Part shown: one piece after another, positions 1 through 13,231 of the stretch | Numbering within the stretch: the stretch's first letter is position 1 | Layout: each line of letters begins with the position of its first letter | From: Chaenocephalus aceratus | Taxonomy: Eukaryota; Chordata; Actinopteri; Perciformes; Channichthyidae | Length of the DNA: 64,000 nucleotides | Assembly: GCA_023974075.1 (NCBI GenBank) | Contig: JAMFTG010000273.1 | Location: forward strand, 117,501 to 181,500 | Direction of reading: 5' to 3' | Made by a program: the position numbers and the translations under genes | Notes under the pieces: generated by a model | What the model was told of the DNA's origin: nothing | Databases searched by the model: none | What the model saw: only the letters and a program-made list of their open reading frames with translations

Positions 1-62
1 GTGTGTGTGTGTGTGTGACGTTAATGTGTGTGTGTGTGGTGTGACGTTAATGTGTGTGTGTG
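1..62 (+). repeat. (GT)n microsatellite with a GACGTTAAT interruption
   Basis: A GT run broken twice by the same GTGTGACGTTAAT segment, ending at the acceptor of the first visible xrn2 exon. Confidence 0.85.
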
Positions 63-71
63 TTTCTGCAG

Positions 72-179
72 GGCTGCGCCTCCTGGAAGTGGTACTTCCC
101 GTTCCACTACGCTCCCTTCGCCTCCGACTTCAAAGACATCAAAGGGATGTTCGACGACTTCGAGAAGGACACTAAACCG
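72..179 (+). CDS. xrn2: xrn2 coding exon a
   Basis: Encodes 36 residues, GCASWKWYFPFHYAPF through EKDTKP, in phase 0 at both ends. The acceptor is TTTCTGCAG and the donor GTAAAA. A GT-rich microsatellite lies directly upstream of the acceptor. Confidence 0.92.
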
Positions 180-3100
180 GTAAAAACATAAAACGTCTTC
201 TCTGTTTTCTGTCTCTGCCGTTTTCTCTCATCGCACTCCAAGAAGTATTGGGAAGAATCGCCGATATGCAATCACGCAAATTACAACGACAAATATAAAA
301 CACGCACTTCCACATGCATCACATCCGTTTTAAAAGTGGGTTCTGCTTTTGCGTCTAAATCAATCTGAAACATCCGATCTGTCCCGACTTGATTCAATAT
401 ACGTGAAACGATCAGAGAATCGATGCAGGAACGCCAAACAGAAAATACGATACTCACGTGTTGATGTTTCCTCTGACCCTGAGAAGATCGACTTAAAGGG
501 GACCCGTCACGCACAATGCACTTTGTGATGTCTTTTATACAAAGTGTGTGTCCGGTGTGCGTCCAGTGTGTGTCTGGTGTGTGTCTGGTGTCCCCCCCGG
601 TGTGTGTCCGATGTGTCCCCCCGGTGTGTGTCCGGTATGCGTCCAGTGTGTGTCCAGTGTGTGTCCGATGTGTCCCCCCGGTGTGTGTCCGGTGTGTCCC
701 CCCGGTGTGTGTCCGGTCCCCCCCCCGGTGTGTCCTGTGTGTCCTGTGTGTGTGTCCCCGGTCTCCGTCCGGTGTGTGTCCCCGGTCTCCGTCCAGTGTG
801 TGTGTGTCCCCGGTGTGTGTCCGGTGTCCCCCCCCGGTGTGTGTGTCCGGTGTGTGTGTGTCCCCTCCGGTGTGTGCGTGTGTGTCCTCTCCGGTGTGTG
901 TCCCCTCCGGTGTGTGTGTGTGTGTGTGTCCGGTGTGTGTGTGTGTGGGTGTCCCCCCGTTGTGTGTGTCCCCGGTGTGTGTGTGTCCCCCCGGTGCGTG
1001 TCCGGTAGAGTTGCAAAATTCCGGGAATTTTCAAAGATGGGAATTAACTGGGAATTTAATTCGCCAACCTTCTAAATTGAAGGTTGGCTCTTCGTGGGAA
1101 ACTTAAATATATTTGGGGAAAGTATATTTTAGCATAATCTGGACTAAAACAAACGGATGCCATTCAAGTACACTTGAATATCCACGCCATAGCACACTGC
1201 TCACTGCATGGCTGTTGAGACCACACCCCCTACAGGCACAGATGAGTAACATTTAACTCAACATTCCTGTTTTCGTTCTTCAATTAAACAAATAATTGTT
1301 CAATAAAATAATTAAAACTTGTTCTACTTGAAAAAAAAATAGATATTACAATTAAAAAAAAATCTGTTGAAATGTCCTTTTTGTTTAATTTTGCATCGAA
1401 TATTTCCAAATTCCCAGCTGAACTTCCCATGGAAACGTTCCGCCCCTTTGCGTCCCTAGTCCCCGGGGTGTCGGGAGACGCAACACTCCCTCTGTCCCTC
1501 CTGATGAAGAATCCTCGTGAGAATAAAACGCTGTAACTGAGTGTAAATGACTTGGTGTCTCTGTGCAGTTCAAGCCCTTGGAGCAGCTGATGGGAGTCTT
1601 CCCCGCAGCCAGCGGGAACTTCCTGCCCCCGACGTGGAGGAGCCTGATGAGCAGCCCGGTGAGTCTCTCCTACGTCAACATGTGTCCCCTCTTCTTCATG
1701 TCTCTTCTACGTCAACACGTGTCCCCTCTTCTTCATGTCTCTTCTACATCAACATGTGTCCCCTCTTCTTCATGTCTCTTCTACATCAACATGTGTCCCC
1801 TCTTCTTCATGTCTCTTCCACATCAACATGTGTCCCCTCTTCTCCATGTCTCTTCTACATCATGTGTCCCCTCTTCTTCATGTCTCTTCTACATCAACAT
1901 GTGTCCCCTCTTCTTCACGTCTCTTCTACATCAACATGTGTCCCCTCTTCCTCATGTCTCTTCTACATCAACATGTGTCCCCTCTTCTTCATGTCTCTTC
2001 TACATCAACATGTGTCCCCTCTTCTTCATGTCTCTTCTACATCAACATGTGTCCCCTCTTCTTCATCAACATGTGTCCCCTCTTCTCCATCAACATGTGT
2101 CCCCTCTTCTCCATCAACATGTGTCCCCTCTTCTACATCAACATGTGTCCCCTCTTCTTCACGTCTCTTCTACATCAACATGTGTCCCCTCTTCTTCATC
2201 AACATGTGTCCCCTCTTCTCCATGTCTCTTCTACATCAACATGTGTCCCCTCTTCTTCATCAACATGTGTCCCCTCTTCTCCATGTCTCTTCTACATCAA
2301 CATGTGTCCCCTCTTCTTCATCAACATGTGTCCCCTCTTCTCCATGTCTCTTCTACATCAACATGTGTATTTTTAAAGCCTACTTTCTATTTAAACGCTT
2401 CTTTTTCACTCAGGATTCTGCCATCATCGACTTCTACCCCGACGACTTTGCCATCGATCTGAACGGCAAGAAATACGCCTGGCAGGGTGAGCCGCTTCCC
2501 TCCAAATAACTCTTCTATATACCGTACTTGTCGGACTATAAAGCCTGCATATGAGCGGCAGCAGCTAAACTGTCCGTCTGTCTTGCTCTCGTTCTGTCTC
2601 TCGCTTCCACTTTCACTTTGGCGCGCTACCCGTCTCACTCTTTCCCGGCCTCCAGCTTTTCCTGCTGGAGCCCGCCGCTTAAAGGTGGCGGGCGCGGACC
2701 GGTCATAGAGCCCGTAGTGTTGAGGTGGTTAATTTTACCTGTAAAATCCATAGATGTAGGACAGTGCTTCTCAAAGTGTGGTCCGCGAGTGCCCCCTAGT
2801 GGTCCGTGAGTGCCCCCTAGTGGTCCGTGAGTATATTGGTAAAATTTCACATTTGAAATAAATAAATCTATTTAAGTTTTTCGCACTCTCGCGGGAATAT
2901 TTCCGCAATGGAGCGAGCTTAAGTTTCACTTTCGATTGCATGACATAGCCCAGATAAGCACCTTCATCACACATGTTGCCACTTGTTTGTACAATTTTCA
3001 GGCGATTTGTAAAAAACGATGTGTTTTTGGATATTTGTGGAGTTAGGTGGTCCGCGAGTGTTTTTTTATTGGTTAAGTGGTCCTTGGTATGAAACAGTTT

Positions 3101-6100
3101 GAGAAACACTGATGTAGGAGGTTCCCTAGTGGCCGTTAGCTGTACTTAAAAAATGGGGGGGGAAAGTCGCGGCTTATGGTCCGAAAAGTACGGTATGTAT
3201 GTATAAACAAACCAAATGTTTTTTTTAAAAATGTTTAAATTCATCCCTAGATAATCCACTTTTTCCCATGCTTGTTTCTCATTGGATGGCACTTTAACTT
3301 CCTGTATCCGTGCTGTTATTTTGAAGGTGTGGCCTTGTTGCCGTTTGTCGATGAACGCAGACTGTGGGCGGCTCTGGCGGACGTTTACCCCGACCTCACC
3401 ACCGAGGAACGTGAGTACAAAGACACCATTTAAATGAACTAAATGTATGCATGTGCCGAGGGGGTTAGTGTTTTTAAGTTTTAACGAGCGCCTGTCCTGA
3501 AGTATACATGTCTGTCTTCTTGCAGAGAGGAGGAACAGTCTTGGCAGCGACCTGATGTTTGTGGGGAAATCTCACCCGCTGTTCGACTTCATTCACGAAC
3601 TCTACCGCACAGAATCCAACGAGGTAACGACGACGCACGAAACAACGCGTTCAGTTCAAAGTGACCGCGTTGTGCCGTCTTTAGAAGTACTTATTGTCCC
3701 AGGTATATTAACGTCCGTCAAAGTATATTTCGCGACGCCATGCGATCAACTACCCCGCCTGTGCCTGTTCACCCTGCTATCGCGTGAAGGATCTACTTTA
3801 TGCGCTCCGCAGTAACTCCGCTGCGAGGCTCCGGCGAACAGTTCATGAGCCACTATCGCCGTATACCATGTTATTTACTTGTCTATTTTCATGGAAATAT
3901 TTGTGTACCGTTAAGTAGGCAGCCTATCCTACTTTCTCAAAGTCCAATACAACGTCTTAATGTCTTGTTTTTACATACTTGTAATACTTAAAGACATGGA
4001 CTTTAACATAAAAGCAGGAAAACTGCATATCTAAAAAAAAAAAAGATCCCTTTTGCTTTGTAGGAAAAAATGTTAAAAAGATGATGGGATTATGAAAACA
4101 GTTGCAGAGCTGCTCTTAAAGGTCCCATGGCCATTTCCACTGATCATAGTTCCATCGTTGAGGTCGACTAGAATAGATTTACATCGTGCAATGTTCCAAA
4201 CTCACGTTGGTTTCTCAGCATCTCTGTAAACTACGTGTTTTCACTGAATTTCACTCTCTGCCTTTAACGGCTCGTTGTAGCTCCAGTAGCTCCAGCCCCC
4301 ACACAGTGTGCTCTGATTGGTCGGGACGTTGTGAGTCGCGCTGAGCTCCGTGGAGGTGTTGTTTCCTTGTTTAGCGAAACACAGCCAAAATCACCCTGAG
4401 CACACACAAAGTCACAGCCGAAGTAAAAACAATAAGTGTGGCTTGATACTGAGAAAGAGAAAGGTTGATAGACGCTGTGAGAATGGGTCTGCAGAGAGAA
4501 TGCCCCGCGACCCCAACTGTCTGTTATCAGCCTACAGCCAGGGAGGAGAGATCAGCAGAGCTGCCTGCACTGAGTGTGTGAGGAAGTCCGTGGATTGGTC
4601 AATTTGGACCAATCAGCGGGGGCTTAACGTAACGGCTCCGCGGACTTTGAGGGTTTTGACTCTGCAGACCGTTCACATGCATAAAAACCTTCATAACACA
4701 CAAGGGGACGGGCGATAACCGGAAAAGCATGACATGTCACCTTTAAGAAAACTTTCTAATGAAGGAACTTATAGGTGTCATATGTATTTACTTTGATTGA
4801 AGTCGGTGTTTTATTCTCGATTGCTGAACCACCAACAGCTTCACGGTACATTTGATGTTTTAGCCGCTAGTTTCTCGGAGTACATTATTTAGTTGCATCT
4901 TTAAATCAACATTTGTTTAGGGGTATTTGAACCGTTATGCAGCTGACTCTCTCCTCCCAGCTGCTGAGTCGAACTTGCTGCATCACTGCTCTGCAGATGT
5001 GTCTCTGACGCTGAGCAGGTGTCGCCCGAGTCGGATCCGTTCTTGTTGATTATGCATTTTGCAAACCGAAGCAAGATGTTGTTGTGACTCGTGTTTTACT
5101 CGGTTTCCTAATGAGCACATCTGAAGAGAGACGGACTGCTATCCCGAAGAACAAAGTCGATTTGCAGCACAGTCACTGCTGGAGCAAGTTCAACATTGAA
5201 TAAAATGGACTTTAAAGAGTAGAAAAAGTGACAATAATGACCGAATAAACTAAATAAATGTCGTGAATTAGAGATATCAGAATGGAAAGACTTCATCTTA
5301 TTGAGAACGAACATATTATCAGTGACTTTGAGGCAAATTAAGCCCCAAAAACGCCTGAATACATAAAAAAATGAACAAATCTCCATATTTTACTTTATTT
5401 TGGCAGTTTTTTTATCATTAACTGTATTTATTTATGTAAGTCATGAGTGTATGTGTATATACATGCTTAAATATATACAAAAAAATCATGAAATTATATT
5501 AATATTTTGATTTCTATAAATCTTAATATTTATTTACCGTAAGAAAACATTTTGATGTCCAAAATAAGTCAATACAAAATAAACAAAAATCTACATGTTC
5601 AAATCATTAAGAACTCCATATTTTACTTTATTTTGGCAGTTTTTTAATAATTTATTGTATTTATTTATGTTGGTCATAAGTGTGTATGTATATAGATGCT
5701 TAAATATATAAAAACAATTAAGAAAATCATATTTTGATATATTTCTAACGTAAATATTAAGATGGAAATATATAAAAATATTTTCTTACGAATTTTTTTT
5801 ATGGACAAAATAAGTAAATAAAAAATTGAGAAATATATATTTTTTTCTGCTTGTCATTTAATAAAATCCTCATTTATGAATTGATTAAAACTTCCATATC
5901 TTGCTCGTTAAGGACACTGAGATCCCTGCAGAGCTGTGCCATGGGATCCAGGGTTTATTAAACCTTGACGGCAAACCTATTCTCCCAGATCAGTAAGGAC
6001 GCTTTATTCTCACATTCTCTCTCGTGTTCTGATGTTTTTAACAAACGCATGGCGACTCCTCCTCCTCTTTAACTTTGATTTAACATTTATTCTTCAGGCC

Positions 6101-9100
6101 AGTGACGTCCCCCATCCCAACGCTGCGAGACATCGCACACAACAGCGCCATCGGGTAAGAAACTCTCCCATAAATGGTCTAAAAGCAGAAGTGAAAAACG
6201 TGTTTTCAGGTTGAGATATCGGACACTTCAATGCATTCGTTTATATCAAGAAACGAATAAAAACGAGGTGGTATTGTCGGTATTTCTCCATACAGACGTG
6301 AAGAAAAGCGCCTCCCCTAGACATAAAAACATGTTGAAAGAAATGGCACCATTTATATATCCTAAAAAGCGGTATTTAAAGAGCCGTTTAAGGGGCTGGT
6401 ACCAATATTTATACATTTAAAGCTCACCAAACAGATCGTTCTAGCCACGCCTCATATCCCTCTATTTCACTTCCTGTTTCAAAAGGGCTGATTCGGGTAT
6501 AAAGCTTTTAAAGAGGAGGGGCCTGAGCTCATGCGGGACCCGGCAGCTACGGTCTAAACTAGTGTTGTCACGATACCAACATTTTGGTTTCGATACCAAG
6601 TCAAGAATTGCGATTCCGATTCTTTTTCGATACTTTTCTTAAAAAAAGGGAAACTGTCTTAAATGTAATTGTTGTGCTTTATTTCACACCAGAACCAGAA
6701 CACACACTTTTAAACAATGAGAACAATAAACAAAATAAATTACTATAATTCGTATTAAATAAAATTAAGCATCATCTCAAACAACTTTTTTGTTTTATAA
6801 AAGATAATTTTTTTTGATATTTTATTAACATGCAATATAAATAATTATTGACAAAATGTATATAGCAGATGTTAGCCACATTGGTAAGTTAGCTTTCGCT
6901 CTTGCCGGTTACACCACAAGGCGAGTTCCTTTCTACTTCCTGCTTCTTCACACACATGCTCTCCAGCACAGGTTAGCTCTGAGCGTTAGCGATGCTAATG
7001 TAAACACCGACCACATTACGTCCAAAACAGTCGGGCATTGTTTCTGATAGCAACGTTTCTGATTGGCCCGTGGGTCCACATTTCAGATATTACGTCATAT
7101 CGGACCCAAATCTGGATCAGCTCCGTTGTTCCCCGTTTTTAGAGATTTGGGTACGGAGGAAAAGAGAGAGGGTTTATTTCCTGACGCTGCGTGAGTTCCC
7201 CGACGCACCGGGGACACATGTTGATGGAGAGAAGACATCACAAAGTGCATTTTGCATGATAGGTCCCCTTTAATGTGTACTGTAAGTCATGCTGCTAAAG
7301 AGTGTCGATGTTGTGAAACGTGTGAGGAAGATGAAAGTAGGCCAGCCACGGAAACTCAATTTGTTGGTCGATACATTTTCCCAGAAATAATTGCATCGTC
7401 ACTTTGAGACCAAATCTGCGCCACAGGATTCTGTTCTTCTCAGAATGTGGGTGTCGAAGTGAAAACTAAAAAAAGAACGTCAAAATGTCCACATAGCCCT
7501 AATCCCCTTCCCCAGTAATGCCTAGGTGTCCCTCCATTACATGTTTAAAATGCAGGTCTCAGTATACAGTACTTAGTATTCGTAGTATACACATACACAT
7601 ATATACTTTAAGTAAACAAACCACCTCGTATATATCTGTCCTGTATATTTTCCCAGTGATTCGCTGCCTTACCGTTCTGCAGACATTTACAGCGCCGCTC
7701 CAAAGCAGATAATTTTCCGGCCACCTTTCTTTAGAATAATACACATTTAGAGGGAGCTCGGGAAGGAGCATGTGGGGAAATAACAGGGTGAGGAAGACGA
7801 GGCAGGTTGTCAATGGCAACCAGAATAATGCTCCCCAAACTCTGAAAACGTGAGCTGATGGAAGAGTGTTTGTTCTCGTTGTGAAATGATTTGTCTGCTT
7901 CTCCTTTTCCAGAGTGAAGTTCAGGGATCCTGCCTTCGAGAAAGACTTTGTGTTCAAGGCGGTCCTCCTCTCCGGAGCAAAGTGAGCGGTTTTTCTTTAT
8001 TAAACTTCATCTCAGATATGATTTACCAAATGTTGAAAGCTTTTTGTCTCAGGTGTTAACGAAAAGACCTAAAATAATTATTCCTGTCTGTGGTTCTCAG
8101 GTTATTAGTTCCTACTAAGGAAGTACTTTATACACAAGTATATACATGAATTCTTTTATCTGTAATTTCCCAAAACAGCTGCTCAATTTAGGTTTTATCA
8201 AACCATTGGATATTTAGCTTTTGATGGGGACTATTTTCAGCGGCGGATTGATACACATTTGGTGCTCTAGTTAGTTTTTGTTGGGAACTATTAAAAACAA
8301 ATATAATGATTTAAAACAAAGATAAGCACACCAGCACTTGTCTATTGCATAACGATAAGAAAATATAAATTGTTCAGTTTCAGGGTCAATTATGAAAAAC
8401 ATTTTGCAGGTTTAAGTTGGTAATAAGTTGCTCTCGTGATAATTTGTTGGAACTATTTTCAGCGGTGGATTAATACAAATTTGGTGCTCTAGTGATAATT
8501 TATTGGAACTACTTTCAGCAGCGAATTGATACACATTTGGTGCTCTAGTGATAATTTTTTGGAACTATTTTCAGCAGCGGATTGATACACATTTGGTGCT
8601 CTAGTGATAATTTGTTGGAACTATTTTCAGCAGCGGATTGATACAAATTTGGTGCTCTAGTGATAATTTGTTGGAACTACTTTCAGCAGCGGATTGATAC
8701 ACATTTGGTGCTCTAGTGATAATTTGTTGGAATTACTTTCAGTAGTGGATTGATACAATTTTGGTGCTGTTGTGATAATTAGTTGGAACTACTTTCAGCA
8801 GCGGATTGATACAAATGTGGTGCTCCAGGGATTATTTGTTGGAACTATTTTCAGCAGCGGATTGATACACATTTGGTGCTCTAGTGATAATTTGTTGGAA
8901 CTACTTTCAGCGGCGGATTGATACAAATTTGGTGCTGTAGTGATAATTTGCTGGAACTACTTTCAGCGGCGGATTGATACAAATTTGGTGCTGTAGTGAT
9001 AATTTGCTGGAACTATTTTCAGCGGCGGATTGATACAAATTTGGTGCTCTCGTGATAATTTGTTGGAACTACTTTCAGCAGCGGATTGATACAATTTTGG

Positions 9101-12100
9101 TGCTGTAGTGATAATTTGTTGGAACTACTTTCATCGGCGGATTGATACAAATTTGGTGCTCTAATGATAATTAGTTGGAACTATTTTCAGCGGCGGATTG
9201 ATACAAATTTGGTGCTCTGGTGATGATTTGTTGGAACTATTTTCAGCGGCGGATTGATACAAATTTGGTGCTGTAGTGATAATTTGTTGGAACTACTTTC
9301 AGCAGCGGATTGATACACATTTGGTGCTCTCGTGATAATTAGTTGGAACTATTTTCAGCAGCGGATTGATACACATTTGGTGCTGTAGTGATAATTTGTT
9401 GGAACTACTTTCAGCAGCGGATTGATACACATTTGGTGCTCTAGTGATGATTTGTTGGAACTATTTTCAGCGGCGGATTGATACAATTTTGGTGCTGTAG
9501 TGATAATTTGTTGGAACTATTTTCAGCGGCGGATTGATACAAATTTGGTGCTGTAGTGATGATTTGTTGGAACTATTTTCAGCGGCGGATTGATACAAAT
9601 TTGGTGCTCTAGTGATGATTTGTTGGAACTATTTTCAGCGGCGGATTGATACAAATTTGGTGCTCTAGTGATGATTTGTTGGAACTATTTTCAGCAGCAG
9701 ATTGATAAACATTTGGTGCTCTAGTGATCATTTGTTGGAACTACTTTCAGCGGCGGATTGATACACATTTGGTGCTCTAGTGATAATTTGTTGGAACTAC
9801 TTTCAGCGGCGGATTGATACACATTTGGTGCTCTAGTGATAATTTGTTGGAACTATTTTCAGCGGCGGATTGATACAAATTTGGTGCTCTAGTGATGATT
9901 AGTTGGAACTATTTTCAGCGGCGGATTGATAATAATAATATATTTTATTCTTAGAGCTTTTCTTGAAACTCAAGGACACCTTAAAGCGTAAAAAATCATA
10001 AACACAACATTAATGACGGATTAAAAGCAGATGAAGGAAAATGACCGCCCTCACCTCTGTGATTTCACATATTACTTTAACTCTTGTTGTTGTTGTTGTG
10101 TTTTCAGGATGCCCAGTGCGGTGCTGAAGCCCGGGGACTGGGAGAAAGGGAACAGACAACCATGGAGACCCCAAACGGGCTTCAACCAGCACCGACAGCC
10201 GGCCCACCTGGACCAGTCCGGCTTCAGAGCTCTGGGGTAACTTCCTCTCTTCATCTCTATTAAAAATCACTGAAGGCGTCGAACTTCATCAAGCTCAGAA
10301 ATCTCTATCGATGCTTCATTTTGGTTCTCTTTGATCAATGAATTTGGGTTTAGGTGGTTGTTAGGGACAGGAAAGGAATCCCACCAGACTCCGTTGCCCC
10401 CCCGGAGGGATGTCCTTGTCCTTTTCGTTATTTCAAGCGATAAAAACTCTCGATCTTCTCTGGAATTATTAATATTTCTGGACGCCCTCGGCTCGAGTTC
10501 GGCGCGTCAAACGACGGCACGAAGCCCGCCTGGCGGAAACGCTGGTTACACTGAAACTACAGGTCGAACAACTCGATATTTTGTCGTCTCAAGCGGAGAC
10601 GAGGAAGTGCTCAAATGCTGACGAGCCATTTAAAAACTGTCAAATTTGCCAAGACGTCACTTTCGATTCTTCATTTTCGTTCTCTTTGATCGAGGAATTT
10701 GGGTTTAGGTGGTCGTTTGCTAGTCGTCACAGATCTCTGAAATAAACACACACAACGTATATTATTTTACACGCCCCTTATGTCCTCAGTCAATTTCAAT
10801 ATGTTAGTCTAACAGTCGAACAAGTAGACACTTAAAATACTGACTCACTCCAGGGTTTTAGGACTTGTTGCCATGACAACCTCACGGGGAACAAATTGTC
10901 CCCTAAGATATCGTCTTTCAAACTAAAGATTTATTGTAATTTTCCTATTTTTTTTTTGCAGCTTATAAACGAGCAGAATCATTTAAATCTCACGCACACC
11001 TGCTTGTACCCCTTCCTGCTATTGGCGATATCATTTGAAGAGAGTATTAAACGACGCCAGCAGTGACTCAGTATTTAGATTCGTGGCGGACACAGTTCAG
11101 TATTTTGAAATGCGTTTGAATGTCTGCACCCCTCCCTCTCTCCACGCTCCCCACTAAGCAGCCGTGCTTGATTGTGCTCCAAGCTGCGCACAGTGATATT
11201 ATCATTAAGGAAATGTGAATAATTGAACATCTGGCGCCGTGCGACTGTTTGGGAAATAATCATGCAGCAGGATGAGGAAACTCGATGTGATCCAGTTTTG
11301 GGGGTTTTCCTGCTAAATAAGACTTTAATTCAGGCAGTTACGAGGCTCGATGGGGCCAAACGGGCAGGTGCGGAGAGGAGGGGAATCATCTTAACGGATA
11401 TAATCTTTTATCGTGATTTGATATCATTCACTGAGGGGTTTAGTAGAAGCCAGCGATGATGGAGGCTTGTCTAAAAACAGAACAGTAAAACACGAGTATT
11501 TTCTTTGTATATTAAGACCCCGTTTACACGAGAACAAAACGGGTTGCATCCGCGTAGTTTCTCTTGCGTATAGCCCGTTCATTCACACGAGGCCGTAACA
11601 AAACTATAGAAACGGACCCCGCCTCTATACGATAATTTCCTGAAAAAATAACGATAGCCCCGCCTCCCCCCACCTTTGTTGGTGCCTCACACATCGGGGG
11701 GGGGGGGGGGAGGAGATCTTATACTCGCTGCTTTTGGTGTATTTTGTGGCGGACGCTACAGCGCCAGTTACAGGCCTGGCATATGGACTCCAGCGTTCCC
11801 GTGTGAGCAGCACCTTCGTAGGGCTGCTCAATTAATCGTATTTTAATCACGAGTATGGCTTGCAGCGATTACGAAAACAACGTAATCAAAATAAAACCAT
11901 TATCCGTACGTTTTTAATCTGCTCTAAATACTCTGATCAACCCGAGTGGACACATGTGCTTTCTGCAAATGTTTGTTTATTATCATTCAAACAAAGACAA
12001 ATATTCTCCTGAATATTCTCAACACAACAATCTCTCTCCCCCTCTCTCCTCTCGCTCTCTCTCTCTCCTCTCTCTCTCTCTCCTCTCTCTCTCTCCTCCT

Positions 12101-13198
12101 CTCTCTCCCCCCTCCCCCTCTCTCTCTCCCTCTTTCCTCTCTCTCTCTTCTCTCTCTCTCTCTATTCTCTCTCTCTTCCTCTTCTCATCCCCACTCCCTT
12201 TCTTCTCTCTCTCGCCCTCTCTCTCCCTCTCTCTCTCTCCCTCGCTCTCTCTCCCTCTCTCTCTCCCCTTTCTATCTCTCTCTCTCTTTCTCTCCCTCTT
12301 TCTCTCTCTCCCCTCTCATCCCTCTTTCTCTCTCTCTCGCCCTCCTCTCCCTCTTCTCTCTCTCTCGCCCTCTCTCTCTCCTCTTTCTATCTCTCTCCCT
12401 CTCTATCTCTCTCACTCTTCTATCTCTCTCCCTCTTTCTCTCTCTTCTTTCTCTCTCCCTCTTTTTCTCTCTCCCTCTTTTTCTCTCGTCTCTCTTCTCT
12501 CTCTCCCCCCTCTCTCACCCTCTCCCTTTTTCTCTCTCTCTCTCTTTTTCTCTCTCTTTCTCTCTCTCTTCTCTCTCTCTCTTTCTCTCTCTCTTCCTCC
12601 TCTCTTCTCTCTTTCTCTCTCTTTCTCTCCCTCTCTCTCACTCTTCTTTCTCTCTCCCTCTCACCTGTCAGCATCAGCTGTGTGCTTGAACCTTTTCTTG
12701 TATCATATCTCTCGCTAGAATCTCCCACTATCCAACTAACAACAACTACGGGGCGGCCGAGGAAAAATCCACATGCGCTAATCGCACGTTTAAAATAATG
12801 CGTGTAACTTGACGGCCCTAATTATATCTCTGCTTTTGAAAGAGATGCCGTTTCATAACCCGTTTCTTAATGTCTTTCATCTCTGTAAAGCCCTTTGAAC
12901 TGCCTTGTGTTGCAAGGCCGCTGTTTTAAATAAACTTGACTTGTTTTTGTATAAAGAAAATACAAAATGGACATGTTTTCGTTTTCTAACAGTATATCTT
13001 TCTCTGTGTCTTCCTCTTCAGTCACAGTATGAACAGAAACCAACATGGAGGAAGAGGAGGAGGAGGAGGAGGTGGAGGAGGTGGAGGAGGAAGAGGTGGC
13101 GGAGGAGGTGGACAGTATAGCAACACTGCTCCACCAAACTCCTACCAAGGAAACTACAGAGGTCAACAAAGCGGCGGACACCAGTCTTTCCAACGTAA

Positions 13199-13231
<33 letters not shown>

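Noticed and set aside
507..1106. Overlapping long open frames rich in Thr-His or Cys-Val
   Set aside because: All come from a GT/C-rich minisatellite. They are open on both strands and in several frames, with no domain.
8236..9930. Regular 56-bp repeats considered as a CRISPR array
   Set aside because: Direct tandem units with no unique spacers, in a eukaryotic intron. The same applies to the 27-, 32- and 36-bp arrays.
11946..12728. Long Ser/Leu and Arg/Glu open frames
   Set aside because: (CT)n tract read on either strand.
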